Notes: a model not told the origin generated them from the sequence alone. 64,000 nucleotides of DNA from CAWCAW01 sp963793645 (GCA_963793645.1 CAWCAW010000001.1:1-64000); one strand, 5' to 3'; positions 1-7,913 are shown, numbered from the stretch's first letter. Translations and numbers: made by a program.

Positions 1-60
1 CGGAGGTCGCGGTGCACGGGTCACGCTTCCCTATGGCGGCTGGGCGTTTCCGGCGGCGCA

Positions 61-1188
61 TCAATGTGCTCCCGTCAGGATCACGAGGCCCACAGCGGCA
101 GCCATCGAAAGCGGCACGGCCACGGCACCGAGGCGGGCCGCTGTAGCGATTGATGGTTGCGCTCCCGCAGCTCGTGCGGAGCGGAGCCACAACACCCAGG
201 CCAGCGACCCGGTGACGAAAAGGTTGGGACCAAGGTTGAGTCCTACCAGCAGAGCGTATGGATGCGGTGGCGTCCGAGCCGCCAGCAACGAGGCGGCTGG
301 GAGGTTGTTGAACAGTACCGACAGTGCGGCGCCGAGCATGGCGGTGCCCCACTGGTCGAGGTGGGACAGGAGTGCCGCCGGTCCGGACCAGGCCCGGCCT
401 AGGGTGCCGAGGCCGACGGCAATGCCGAACAGTCCGACGAGGACGGGCACCCCCAGCACGCCGGCAACGTGACCGGCATGCTCTTTGCCTTGAGCGAGGC
501 GGAAGACGGTGACGGCGACCCCAAGGGCGGCGACTGGTAGTGCGGGAGACCGGAGAACCACGACCAGGACCGCAGCGATGACGACTGCCCCGAGACCGAG
601 TCCGATGACCAATGGTTCGCATTCCGACGGTTCGACTGAACGGACCCGCAGGTCCCGATGTCCGACGGCGGCGACCACGGCGGCGGTGACCAGCAGGGCA
701 GCGAGCGCCGGGAGCCACATGGTGGCGAGAAATCTCCCGCCGTTGATGTGAAGGTGCCCGAGGACGATCAGGTTGGTCAAGTTGGAGCCCGGCAGGAACA
801 GCGATCCGGCGTTGGAGAGCAGCAGGCAGCCGTAGAGGAGCGGGACCTGGCCGCCACCTCGACTTCGGGCCGTGTAGATCAGGACGGGGGTCAAGAACGC
901 CACCGACGTGTCCAGGTTGAGCAACGCCGTGACCAGGGCCACCATCGCCGTCGCCCCGAGGTAGAGCGAAACGCCCCCTCGAGCCAACCGGGCCAGCCGA
1001 TGGCCCACCGCGGCGAACAGACCGTCGTCGTTGGCCGCCAGGCCGATCAAGAGAAGCCCGGCGACAAGGACGAAGGCTGACCAGTTCTGGGCCGCGGCCG
1101 ATCGGGCATCGGACGGCCGCGAAATCACTCCGGCTATGAGGGCACTGATACCTAGGGCGGCTAACAACAGATCGAGGTGACGACGCAT
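61..1188 (-). CDS. arsB: ArsB-like arsenite/anion permease
   Basis: Predicted inner-membrane permease of the ArsB/ion-transporter superfamily, probably exporting arsenite or a similar oxyanion. From the ATG at 1188 it is 375 aa with about ten hydrophobic segments. Two similar half-repeats are visible, each with a helix-break motif: NLDTSVAFLTPV followed by GSNLTNLIV in the first half, and NNLPAASLLAA followed by GLNLGPNLFV in the second. An in-frame ATG at 1272 would add a basic leader overlapping the upstream gene; I prefer 1188 because the first membrane helix follows directly. It is the last visible gene of the leftward arm of the arsenic cluster, after arsR, a CDF transporter and an SBF permease. 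Substrate is inferred from context; a generic SLC13-type carrier is the alternative. Confidence 0.75.
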   Translation of the reverse strand: MRRHLDLLLAALGISALIAGVISRPSDARSAAAQNWSAFVLVAGLLLIGLAANDDGLFAAVGHRLARLARGGVSLYLGATAMVALVTALLNLDTSVAFLTPVLIYTARSRGGGQVPLLYGCLLLSNAGSLFLPGSNLTNLIVLGHLHINGGRFLATMWLPALAALLVTAAVVAAVGHRDLRVRSVEPSECEPLVIGLGLGAVVIAAVLVVVLRSPALPVAALGVAVTVFRLAQGKEHAGHVAGVLGVPVLVGLFGIAVGLGTLGRAWSGPAALLSHLDQWGTAMLGAALSVLFNNLPAASLLAARTPPHPYALLVGLNLGPNLFVTGSLAWVLWLRSARAAGAQPSIATAARLGAVAVPLSMAAAVGLVILTGAH

Positions 1189-1243
1189 CACACGACGGCT
1201 CTGGTGGGTTCGGGATGTCGCGCCCGATGGCGTTGCAAGCCGT

Positions 1244-2143
1244 TCACGTCGACGCTGGCCGTTCGTGACCACCTTGGCGTGGTGGCCCTTTGCGGCTGAG
1301 CACGTGTGCGATACCGGCCGCGCTGAGCATCATGATGATCCCGTAGAGACCGCCGAAACCGGCGGCGCCAGGTGCGATCGATAGGGCCACGGCGGTGGCG
1401 ATGCCGAACTCTCGCATGCCGACGGGAAAGCCCAGCGCCAGGCTGATGGGTCGCGTCCGACCCATTGCGGCACCGACGGCAGCCCCGAGCAGGCCACCCC
1501 AGACGACGAGGGCCAGAGCGAGCAGGGCTGCCTCGGCGAGGCGCGAGGACAAGAGGAGCGGGCGGGCCGCCCCCGCTCCCACGAAGACGACCAGGAGGAG
1601 CGAGACCCCGGCCAAGTCGAGGCACCGGCGCGGGTGGCGGGCGACGACTGCAGAGCGGGTCCGGATCAAGACGCCGACTACCAGTGGGAGAGCGACCGAC
1701 ACGACGAGCTCGAAGACGATGGACCAGCGGTCGACAGTCCCGGCGTGTCGCCCTAGAAGGATGAGCCAAAGTGGCGTGAGGATGCACCCCATCCCGACGC
1801 TGGCCGTCATGAGCACGGTGGCGGTCGTCGCGGTCCCGCCGGCCACGACGCCAACGAGGGCACTGGTGATCTCCGCAGGCGACACGGCGACGATGAACGC
1901 TCCCTGTCCGGCCAGATCAGCTCCGCTCACCCGGAGCAGGAAGTAGCCGAACAGCGGGAACAGGAGCCACTGGACACCGAGCGCGGCAACGATGGGCACC
2001 GGTCGAACGAGCACCGGGCGGAACTGGCGAGCAGTAACGGTCAGTGCCACGCCTGCGACCTGTCCTGCGAGCATGGCGGGCACCGCTGGGCGGAGCCAGT
2101 GGGCAGCGTGCGGGAACGCGACACCAAGCCCAGCCGCCACCAC
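1244..2143 (-). CDS. Bile acid:sodium symporter (SBF/BASS) family permease
   Basis: Multi-spanning membrane protein of the SBF (bile acid:Na+ symporter / ACR3-like) fold, about 299 aa if translation starts at the GTG at 2143. The reading frame stays open further upstream but there lies inside the preceding CDF gene, so an internal start is needed; no clear ribosome site decides between neighbouring GTG codons. The family signature region is visible as FIVAVSPAEITSALVGVVAG, followed by a Thr-rich helix and LTPLWLILLGRH, matching the core of NTCP/ASBT-type proteins. The conserved cysteine-containing motif of true ACR3 arsenite pumps was not found, so its substrate is unknown. Its position between CDF and ArsB-like genes suggests a role in metalloid or oxyanion efflux. 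Confidence 0.65.
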   Translation of the reverse strand: MVAAGLGVAFPHAAHWLRPAVPAMLAGQVAGVALTVTARQFRPVLVRPVPIVAALGVQWLLFPLFGYFLLRVSGADLAGQGAFIVAVSPAEITSALVGVVAGGTATTATVLMTASVGMGCILTPLWLILLGRHAGTVDRWSIVFELVVSVALPLVVGVLIRTRSAVVARHPRRCLDLAGVSLLLVVFVGAGAARPLLLSSRLAEAALLALALVVWGGLLGAAVGAAMGRTRPISLALGFPVGMREFGIATAVALSIAPGAAGFGGLYGIIMMLSAAGIAHVLSRKGPPRQGGHERPAST

Positions 2144-2178
2144 GACCAGGGGGACGAGGGCTTCGTGTAGGGCCAGGT

Positions 2179-2781
2179 TCAGTCGACGCGCTGGGCGCGG
2201 AAGATCTGCCACGCTTCCTTTCCGCCGTAGTACACGAGGACGTAGGCGGCGAGCGGGTCGGCCCACCACCAGCCGAGCGCACCGTTGAGGGCCAGCCCAA
2301 GAAGCACGGCGGTGGCGAGCCCGGCGTCGATCAACGTGACCCGCCCCTCGGTGACCAGCACCGGGTTGCCCAGAGCCCGACCAGTGCGCCACTTGCCGGC
2401 CGCCAGAGCGAACATCACCACTGCGGTGATCGCCGTCCAGACGATCCCGAGCCCGCTCGGGTGAGGGTGAAAGCCGACTGCGAGGACGATCGACGATTGG
2501 ACGGCCAGATAGAGGGCCAGCGCCACGAAGGCGCAGCCGATGAGACGAAGCGCGCGTCGCTGACGCTCCTCCCCGGTTCCCGATAGCTCCCACAGCACAA
2601 CGGTGCTGGCTCCGATCTCGACGAGCGAGTCGAGCCCAAACCCGGCGAGGGCCACGGAACGGGCCGTGACCGCGGCGACGGCCAACACGACGACACCGAC
2701 GACGTTCCAGCCGAGGGTGATCCCTTCGAGGAGCTGTCCGCGGCGCAGCAGTCGACCTGGCGCTACCTCGGCGTGGGGCAC
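2179..2781 (-). CDS. CDF-type cation transporter
   Basis: Six-helix membrane protein of the cation diffusion facilitator superfamily, about 200 aa from the GTG at 2781. A TTG at 2814 overlapping the arsR stop is an alternative start that would couple translation to arsR. Helix motifs GFGLDSLVEIGAS and LIDAGLATAVLLGLALN correspond to the paired Asp-containing CDF metal-site helices, and the protein ends directly after the sixth helix without the usual cytoplasmic C-terminal domain. Short CDF-like transporters of this kind recur beside arsR in actinobacterial metal clusters. The next gene (SBF permease) follows after a very short gap, so these genes are probably one transcript controlled by ArsR. 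Metal specificity cannot be read from the sequence. Confidence 0.7.
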   Translation of the reverse strand: MPHAEVAPGRLLRRGQLLEGITLGWNVVGVVVLAVAAVTARSVALAGFGLDSLVEIGASTVVLWELSGTGEERQRRALRLIGCAFVALALYLAVQSSIVLAVGFHPHPSGLGIVWTAITAVVMFALAAGKWRTGRALGNPVLVTEGRVTLIDAGLATAVLLGLALNGALGWWWADPLAAYVLVYYGGKEAWQIFRAQRVD

Positions 2782-2810
2782 GGCCTCGAAGCTATTGGTT
2801 GGTTCGCCCC

Positions 2811-3167
2811 TCAACCGCCCAACGCGGCGCGGAGCGCCGCCAGCCGGCCGGGGTTGACGTGCCACCACATCCACCGGCCGCGTTTCTCCCCGGAGATCAG
2901 CCCGGCTTCGGCCAGGATCTTCGTGTGGTGCGACACCGTCGGCTGACTCTTGGCCAGAGGCCCTTCGAGCTCGCACGAGCACACCTCGGGGCTCGAGGCC
3001 ACGATCGAAAGCAGTCGGAGCCGCACGGGATCCGCCAGGGCAGCCAGCACCCGGGCCAGCTCAACGGCCTCGACCTCAGCCAGCGGCGCCTCGGTGACCG
3101 ACGAGCAGCACACAACATCCTGACCGAGGTTGGACGGCCTCGCCTTGGCTCTGGTTGGTGTCGCCAC
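2811..3167 (-). CDS. arsR: ArsR/SmtB-family metalloregulatory repressor
   Basis: Winged-helix repressor of the ArsR/SmtB family, 118 aa. The start is the GTG at 3167, preceded by GGAGG at a 7-nt spacing; an upstream in-frame ATG at 3185 lacks such a site. The core reads VLAALADPVRLRLLSIVASS, followed by the cysteine pair VCSCELEG and the recognition helix KSQPTVSHHTKILAEAGLI. A further vicinal pair, CCSS, lies near the N-terminus. CxC in the helix before the recognition helix and an N-terminal CC pair are plausible As(III)/Sb(III) ligands. It is divergently transcribed from arsI, so it probably represses both arms of the cluster from the shared 3168-3260 region. Confidence 0.88.
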   Translation of the reverse strand: MATPTRAKARPSNLGQDVVCCSSVTEAPLAEVEAVELARVLAALADPVRLRLLSIVASSPEVCSCELEGPLAKSQPTVSHHTKILAEAGLISGEKRGRWMWWHVNPGRLAALRAALGG

Positions 3168-3260
3168 GATCGCACCTCCACTCATCACATATTGACAGAC
3201 CTGAATGTGTTGGTCATGATGGACACATCGACAGTGGTCGATGCTATCAGGAGGTCCGCC
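3168..3260. promoter_or_regulatory. Divergent ars promoter/operator region
   Basis: Non-coding segment between arsR and arsI. On the + strand TTGACA at 3192-3197 is followed, after 17 bp, by CATGAT at 3215-3220, a reasonable -35/-10 pair for arsI. The promoter lies among partial dyads (CACAT...ATGTG around 3187-3210; ATTGACA...TTGGTCA) that could be the ArsR operator. AGGAGG at 3249-3254 is the ribosome site of arsI. Operator assignment is inference. Confidence 0.5.
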
Positions 3261-3731
3261 GTGTCCCGTGTCCAGCTCGCCCTCAACGTCGCCGACATCG
3301 ACGAGGCGATCGCCTTCTACTCCAAGCTGTTCGCCACCGGGCCGGCGAAGGTCCGTCCCGGCTATGCCAACTTCGCCGTGCTCGACCCGCCCCTCAAGCT
3401 CGTCCTGATCGAAGACGCCAGCTCGACGCCCGGGTCGCTCAACCACCTCGGCGTCGAGGTCGACAGCACCGACGAGGTCGCGGCCGCGCAGTCCCGGCTG
3501 ACCGAGGCCGGTCTGGCCACCGCGGTCGAGGACGAAGTGGCCTGCTGCTACGCGCTCCAAGACAAGGTGTGGGTCGACGGTCCTGGTGGTGAGCCCTGGG
3601 AGATCTACACCGTGCTGGCCGACGCCGAGATGCCAGCCGGTGAGCTGCGGGCAGCCGATCCGAGCGGCGCAGCCTGTTGCGCTACCCGGCCCGATCTCGC
3701 CGTCGCCTCCCCCGCCTCGACCTGCTGCTGA
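3261..3731 (+). CDS. arsI: ArsI-like C-As lyase (VOC family)
   Basis: VOC/glyoxalase-fold protein of 156 aa resembling ArsI, the Fe(II)-dependent dioxygenase that splits the C-As bond of trivalent methyl- or aromatic arsenicals. The start is the GTG at 3261 with AGGAGG upstream. The N-terminal VOC half starts RVQLALNVADIDEAIAFY, the metal-ligand histidine is in NHLGVEV, and the diagnostic vicinal cysteines appear in EVACCYALQDKVWV ahead of GEPWEIYTVLAD with the distal Glu ligand. The tail has further CC pairs (AACCA, TCC), a common feature of ArsI homologues. It heads the rightward arm arsI-aquaporin-arsC-arsN. The alternative, a cadmium-induced CadI-type protein, is closely related. Confidence 0.85.
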   Translation: MSRVQLALNVADIDEAIAFYSKLFATGPAKVRPGYANFAVLDPPLKLVLIEDASSTPGSLNHLGVEVDSTDEVAAAQSRLTEAGLATAVEDEVACCYALQDKVWVDGPGGEPWEIYTVLADAEMPAGELRAADPSGAACCATRPDLAVASPASTCC

Positions 3732-3769
3732 ACGACCGAGTTCCGGCTCCGAACGAACGCAACCACATC

Positions 3770-4540
3770 ATGGACGAGCATCCGCTGTGGCGACGCCTCC
3801 TCGCCGAACTGCTGGGCAGCGCCTTCCTCGCCGCCATCGTTATCGGCTCAGGCATCGCCGCCCAACAGCTGTCGCCGAGCGACACCGGGCTCCAGCTGTT
3901 CGAGAACGCTGCCGCGACCGCTGCCGGACTGTTCGCCATCATCTTGATGTTCGGTCCCGTCTCGGGCGGCCACTTCAACCCGGTGGTGTCATTCGTCGAC
4001 GCCGCTTTCCGGGGCCTCTCCTGGCGCGACGCCCTCGCCTACCTACCTGCCCAGGTGGCGGGCTGTGTCGGCGGGGCGATCGTGGCCAACGTGATGTTCG
4101 CCGAACCGGTGGTCAGCATCTCCACCAAGCACCGCGCAAGCGGACCACACTTCCTCTCCGAGGTCGTGGCCACCCTCGGCCTGTTACTGGTGATCTTCGC
4201 CTTGGCCCGCTCGGGTCGGAGCCGCACAGCGCCGGCTGCGGTGGGTGCCTATATCGGAGCCGCCTACTTCTTCACCAGCTCCACGAGCTTCGCCAACCCG
4301 GCCATCACCGTGGGCCGGATGTTCTCCAACACCTTCGCCGGTATCGCTCCCTCGTCGGCACCTCTGTTCATCGCGGCACAAGTCGTCGGCGCGGGCGTCG
4401 CGGTGCTCGTCATCAAGGCCCTGTACCCCGACGTCACCCCGGCCGAGGCCTCCGACATCGTCTTCCCCCACCACGAAGCCACGGCGACAAACGGCCCCCG
4501 CCTACCGCTTCCAACCTCAGCATCAAAGGAGACCACGTGA
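3770..4540 (+). CDS. Aquaporin-family channel of the ars operon (AqpS/GlpF-like)
   Basis: MIP-family channel, 256 aa from the ATG at 3770, with six membrane helices and the two pore half-helices. The first pore motif is NPV in GGHFNPVVS instead of the canonical NPA, the second is NPA in SFANPAITVGR. In ars operons such aquaglyceroporins (AqpS, or ArsP-adjacent MIPs) let As(III) or methylarsenite move down its gradient after intracellular reduction. It lies 38 bp after arsI and its stop overlaps the arsC start (GTGA at 4537-4540), consistent with a translationally coupled operon. The first ATG in the frame lies further upstream within the end of arsI and is less likely. Confidence 0.85.
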   Translation: MDEHPLWRRLLAELLGSAFLAAIVIGSGIAAQQLSPSDTGLQLFENAAATAAGLFAIILMFGPVSGGHFNPVVSFVDAAFRGLSWRDALAYLPAQVAGCVGGAIVANVMFAEPVVSISTKHRASGPHFLSEVVATLGLLLVIFALARSGRSRTAPAAVGAYIGAAYFFTSSTSFANPAITVGRMFSNTFAGIAPSSAPLFIAAQVVGAGVAVLVIKALYPDVTPAEASDIVFPHHEATATNGPRLPLPTSASKETT

Positions 4541-4962
4541 GTGACAAGCCCGTAGTGCTGTTCCTCTGCACCCACAACGCCGGACGCAGCCTGGCAGCCC
4601 GAGTCCTACTCAACCACTACGCCAACGGACGCATCGACGTCCGGTCTGCCGGATCCGAACCGGCAGACCAACTAAACCCGTCCGTCGTCGCCGTCCTCCA
4701 AGAACGCGGACTCGACCCCACCGGAGAGCACCCCAAACTCCTCACCGCCGACGACGGCCTCGCCGCCGACGTCATCGTCACGATGGGCTGCGGCGACACC
4801 TGCCCCGTCTACCCCGGCAAGCGCTACGTCGACTGGGACCTCCCCGACCCCGCCGGACAGCCCATCGAAGCCGTCAAGCCCATCGTCGACGACATCGACC
4901 GGCGAGTCCGAGCCCTGCTCGACGAGCTCACCCGCCCTTACCACGCCATGATGGAACCGTGA
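4537..4962 (+). CDS. arsC: Arsenate reductase, low-molecular-weight phosphatase type
   Basis: ArsC of the low-molecular-weight tyrosine-phosphatase fold, 141 aa, reducing arsenate to arsenite in the cytoplasm. The P-loop CTHNAGRS near residue 11 fits the CX5R(S) signature. Residues VIVTMGCGDTCP carry two further cysteines spaced CxxxC, as in thioredoxin- or mycothiol-linked ArsC enzymes, and DWDLPDPAG contains the general-acid Asp-Pro. Start GTG at 4537 overlaps the aquaporin stop; the stop overlaps the next start (GTGA at 4959-4962). The frame stays open far upstream, but there it is a shadow of arsI and the aquaporin. Confidence 0.9.
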   Translation: MSDKPVVLFLCTHNAGRSLAARVLLNHYANGRIDVRSAGSEPADQLNPSVVAVLQERGLDPTGEHPKLLTADDGLAADVIVTMGCGDTCPVYPGKRYVDWDLPDPAGQPIEAVKPIVDDIDRRVRALLDELTRPYHAMMEP

Positions 4963-5795
4963 CTGTGCCCGCCGCCCAGATCCAGGTCCGAGCTCTCGAA
5001 CCCGGCGATTGGCCACAGGTCGCGGATATCTACACGGCCGGGATCGCCACGGGCAACGCCACCTTCGAGACCGCCCCGCCCTCCTGGGAGGACTGGGACG
5101 CCGGCCACCGACCCGATCTCCGCTTTGTCGCCACCGACCGCGGCCAGGTCGTCGGTTGGGCGGCCGCCAGTGGCGTCTCGGACCGCTGTTGTTATGCCGG
5201 GGTGATCGAGCACAGCGTCTACGTCCACCCCGTCCACCAAGGTCACGGCATCGGACGGCTCCTGCTCACCGCCCTCATCGACGCCGCCAAGGGAGCCGGG
5301 ATCTGGACCATCCAGACTGGTATCTTCCCCGAGAACACTGCCAGCATCGCCCTCCACCACGCCTGCGGATTTCGCACCATCGGCCGGCGTGAGCGCCTCG
5401 GCCAGCTCGACGGCACCTGGCGAGACGTGCTGCTTCTCGAACACCGCCGATCCGAGCCGGTCACCGACCCAAATCCGGGTCGGCGGGTCATCCCGATCGC
5501 CTGCACCCTGGAGGACCGGCAAGCCGACGCCCGCCTCGACGAGTGGCGCCTGACCCTCACCCCGCTCGTGATCGGCGTCGAGCGTCCCGAACCCGGGCAG
5601 CTCCGCCTGCACCTCCGAGACGACCCGACCAGCATCGCCGAGCTCGTCGGGCTGGCCCGGGCCGAGAAGGCATGCTGCCCGTTCTTCGACTTCACCCTCG
5701 ACATCGGCACCGAGACTGTCACCCTCGTCGTCGACGTCCCCAACGACGCTCATGCCATCCTCGACGACTTCGCCCGCCTCGCCGGAACAACCTGA
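4959..5795 (+). CDS. arsN: ArsN-type GNAT acetyltransferase fused to a CCxFF domain
   Basis: 278-aa two-domain protein. Residues 1-165 form a GNAT acetyltransferase of the phosphinothricin/ArsN type: YTAGIATGNATFET, VYVHPVHQGHGIGRLLL (acetyl-CoA pyrophosphate loop) and TGIFPENTASIALHHACGF are all characteristic. ArsN1-type enzymes N-acetylate glutamate-like arsenical antibiotics such as arsinothricin. Residues 175-278 are a separate alpha/beta domain with the motif RAEKACCPFFDFTLDI; similar CCxFF domains occur alone or at the C-terminus of MerR-like regulators near metal genes, and I infer a thiol-reactive or metal-sensing role. The start overlaps arsC by GTGA, so it belongs to the ars operon. 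Substrate is inferred from family and context. Confidence 0.8.
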   Translation: MTVPAAQIQVRALEPGDWPQVADIYTAGIATGNATFETAPPSWEDWDAGHRPDLRFVATDRGQVVGWAAASGVSDRCCYAGVIEHSVYVHPVHQGHGIGRLLLTALIDAAKGAGIWTIQTGIFPENTASIALHHACGFRTIGRRERLGQLDGTWRDVLLLEHRRSEPVTDPNPGRRVIPIACTLEDRQADARLDEWRLTLTPLVIGVERPEPGQLRLHLRDDPTSIAELVGLARAEKACCPFFDFTLDIGTETVTLVVDVPNDAHAILDDFARLAGTT

Positions 5796-5913
5796 TATTC
5801 GCCGGTCCCACTTGCGTCGCAGGAGTTAACCTCACTCCCCGGAGGGCAGCGGGAGGTCGTCGGTGCATACCGGTGACGGCGGCAGCGCGGTGGGCCGGCC
5901 CCTTGTTGTGAGT

Positions 5914-7011
5914 TCAGCGCGCCCCATCTGGTGGACTCTCACCCGCTGCCAAGAGAGCCGCCGACTCCTCGATCCAGGTTGCCACGATCTCATCGAGCTG
6001 GTCGGGAAGGTCGTTTCTCAGGTGAGCGAGAACACCAGTCATGACTAGTGGACGGAGCGACGGTACGCTGCTGAGATCGCTCACCATGCGAGCGATGACG
6101 TACATGACCGAGTCAGCGCCACTGGACAGGTCGCCGGCGTTCGGCTCTGTGGTTACGGGCTGGCTATTGGACCATTGGACCAGTGCTAGAACGATAGCTG
6201 CCGCGTAGGTTCGGGCACTGAGGTTCGTCACGCCCGAATTCAGCCACGCTTCGGCAGACGGCAGAATCGCCTTTGCGACGGTTCCATCAAGCTTGTCTCG
6301 TTGACCCACTCGGATAACCCGCTGAAGGAGCCGTCGGTACTTGTCGCGCTGGCCATCTTGAGCGAGGGTCCAAAGCGCAGCCCCTTCCGATTCGATCCGT
6401 TCGGCGCCCGTCGATAGTTCGGCCGCGGAGAGGAAATGGGATCGTGCGGTATCGAGATCTCTTCTAGCCGCAGCGATATTTCCGCGGATTACCAAGAGCC
6501 TTGCCTGGTCATCTCTAGGGGCATCCATCAGTTCGAATACCTGCCTCACCTGGGTGACCACGGCCTCGGCATCGTCGAGTTGATCCTTGTCGATGTAGCC
6601 CGTAGCAAGGTTCATCAGCGCCGCGGCTTGCGCTGGAAGGTCGCCGAGGTCTGCGGCCCCGGGATACCTCAACTGGAGTTTTGCGACTACGGGGTCATGA
6701 CGAGCGATGTCGGGAAATCCTCGACCGTCGATGTCGAGCGAGAGGATCCGCTCGACCTGCTCGGCTGCCGCCGCGATGGCCGCTGGGGCAAGCGTGTCGC
6801 CCCCATAGACCGTCCCGTGAACCGCACCGGATTCCTCGTGGACGTGGACTTCCACTGGGTCCCAGAAGCCGTCGACGCAGAAGGCCATCTCCAAGCTCGC
6901 AGCTGACTCGCTGTCGTAGGCGGCTGGAGCGAATCCCTCCAGGTAGCGAATCGATGCCGCCAACGAATACGGCCCCTTCGGGGCGAAGGTAATGCTTGTG
7001 GCACGGGCCAT
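5914..7011 (-). CDS. Chimeric protein: AlkA N-terminal-like domain plus TPR-like helices
   Basis: 365 aa. Residues 1-118 match the N-terminal domain of actinobacterial AlkA-type 3-methyladenine glycosylases (PYSLAASIRYLEGFAPA, VDGFWDPVEVHV, ILSLDIDGRGFPDIARHDP, LQLRYPG). Where the helix-hairpin-helix catalytic domain should begin, the sequence changes abruptly to helical repeats (LPAQAAALMNLATGYIDKDQ, ARLLVIRGNIAAARRDLDTARSHFLSAAEL) typical of TPR proteins, through to the stop. No glycosylase active-site HhH or catalytic Asp remains, so repair activity is unlikely. The frame is continuous across the junction, suggesting an in-frame fusion after a deletion. It follows the VOC gene with only one base between stop and start and is probably co-transcribed with it. 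Confidence 0.7.
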   Translation of the reverse strand: MARATSITFAPKGPYSLAASIRYLEGFAPAAYDSESAASLEMAFCVDGFWDPVEVHVHEESGAVHGTVYGGDTLAPAAIAAAAEQVERILSLDIDGRGFPDIARHDPVVAKLQLRYPGAADLGDLPAQAAALMNLATGYIDKDQLDDAEAVVTQVRQVFELMDAPRDDQARLLVIRGNIAAARRDLDTARSHFLSAAELSTGAERIESEGAALWTLAQDGQRDKYRRLLQRVIRVGQRDKLDGTVAKAILPSAEAWLNSGVTNLSARTYAAAIVLALVQWSNSQPVTTEPNAGDLSSGADSVMYVIARMVSDLSSVPSLRPLVMTGVLAHLRNDLPDQLDEIVATWIEESAALLAAGESPPDGAR

Positions 7012-7012
7012 C

Positions 7013-7366
7013 TCAGCCGTGAAGAGTCACGGCGTAGCCGTCGGGATCAGCGAAGGCGAACGTGAGTCCGAAAGGTCCATCGAAGGGTGCGACCAGGATC
7101 GGGACTCCGGCGCGAACCATCGCGTCGTGCAGATCCTGCGGATCGTTCGCCTTCAGCCAGATGGCCACGCCCCACCCGAGGTGCTCGACAGCGTCGAGAT
7201 CGACGAGCGGCTCCCGGATAGCAAAGGTGATCGTCTCCGTGGCGAAGACCACGGCGTGCTCGGGGCCCGGAGCACGAACGAGGCCAAGATGCTCGGTGTA
7301 GAAGGCTGCGGAAGCCTCCAGATCGCGAACCTGGAGAGCGATGAAGTCAGGGCCGAGTGCGGTCAT
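7013..7366 (-). CDS. VOC (glyoxalase/bleomycin-resistance-like) family protein
   Basis: 117-aa single-domain VOC protein. It begins FIALQVRDLEASAAFYTEHLGL, a standard first beta-alpha unit, and ends with PFDGPFGLTFAFADPDGYAVTLHG, where the conserved GxxxxFxDPDGxxxxL pattern gives the last strands; here the usual Glu metal ligand is replaced by Thr (VTLHG), so metal-dependent catalysis is doubtful. The gene is divergent from the marR gene across a region with two palindromes, so it is probably repressed by MarR and induced by a small ligand. It may bind or modify the compound that MarR senses. Confidence 0.78.
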   Translation of the reverse strand: MTALGPDFIALQVRDLEASAAFYTEHLGLVRAPGPEHAVVFATETITFAIREPLVDLDAVEHLGWGVAIWLKANDPQDLHDAMVRAGVPILVAPFDGPFGLTFAFADPDGYAVTLHG

Positions 7367-7403
7367 TAGGTGTCCATTTCTGTGAGTGGGATCAGATACT
7401 GTG

Positions 7404-7440
7404 TATCAGGTACCCTGACATAGTATCAGGCAAACTGATA
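7404..7440. promoter_or_regulatory. Probable MarR operator: two adjacent TATCAG palindromes
   Basis: Two adjacent inverted repeats between the VOC and marR genes: TATCAGGTACCCTGACATA at 7404-7422 (nearly perfect) and TATCAGGCAAACTGATA at 7424-7440 (6-bp arms). The 20-bp spacing places both on one face of the helix, as for MarR dimers. The downstream site ends 11 bp before the marR GTG. Binding is inferred. Confidence 0.6.
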
Positions 7441-7451
7441 ACGAGGGGAGC

Positions 7452-7913
7452 GTGGACCAGACCACGATGGACAGGGTGGGTTACTTGATAAAGAGAGCGC
7501 AGACGGTCCTGCATAACGCGATGGCCGATGCTCTCGGGCCTCACGATCTCACGGTGACCCAATTTGCCGTCCTCACCGGTTTAGAGGAAGAGCCCGGGCT
7601 CTCGAATGCCGACCTCGCTCGTCGGGCATTCGTGACGCCACAGAGCATGCACGCCGTGCTACAAGAACTGGAGAGGCTCCAGTTCGTTGTGAGGCGTCCT
7701 CATCCGCAGCACCAACGCGTTCTCCAAGCTGAACTAACTGAGGCTGGTCGGCGCACTCTGAAATCTGCCGACAATTCAGTCAACGCTGTGGAGGAGCAGA
7801 TGCTCCGCAAGCTCTCCACCCCGGCGAGAGCGAGACTTGCCAGCGCGCTCTCGTCTTGCATCGATTCGCTGGGCGAAGCTTCAGAAACTTCGGGCGCTCG
7901 TCGACTCCGGTGA
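7452..7913 (+). CDS. MarR-family transcriptional regulator
   Basis: 153-aa winged-helix regulator. The start is a GTG at 7452 preceded by GAGGGGAG. The DNA-binding core reads LTVTQFAVLTGLEEEPGLSNADLARRAFVTPQSMHAVLQELERLQFV, followed by the wing (RRPHPQHQRVLQAELTEAGR), exactly the MarR layout. N- and C-terminal helices would form the dimer interface. It is divergent from the VOC gene and the double palindrome lies just upstream, so autoregulation together with control of the VOC/chimera pair is likely. The ligand is unknown. Confidence 0.85.
   Translation: MDQTTMDRVGYLIKRAQTVLHNAMADALGPHDLTVTQFAVLTGLEEEPGLSNADLARRAFVTPQSMHAVLQELERLQFVVRRPHPQHQRVLQAELTEAGRRTLKSADNSVNAVEEQMLRKLSTPARARLASALSSCIDSLGEASETSGARRLR

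Noticed and set aside
1..61. Possible gene start running off the left edge on the - strand (TGATG overlap with the ArsB-like stop)
   Set aside because: Only 20 codons are visible, very basic and without a recognisable motif; the overlap alone is weak evidence.
1244..2593. Full-length 449-aa version of the SBF permease
   Set aside because: The first 150 residues are Arg/Gly-rich and lie in the wrong frame within the CDF gene; the real start must be internal.
3586..4536. Long + frame upstream of arsC
   Set aside because: It lies in a shifted frame inside arsI and the aquaporin and reads as Arg/Pro-rich shadow sequence; arsC starts at the overlapping GTG at 4537.
4938..5753. 271-aa open frame on the - strand over the acetyltransferase fusion
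   Set aside because: Antisense shadow caused by high GC; Gly/Asp-rich without motifs, while the + strand has a clear GNAT domain.
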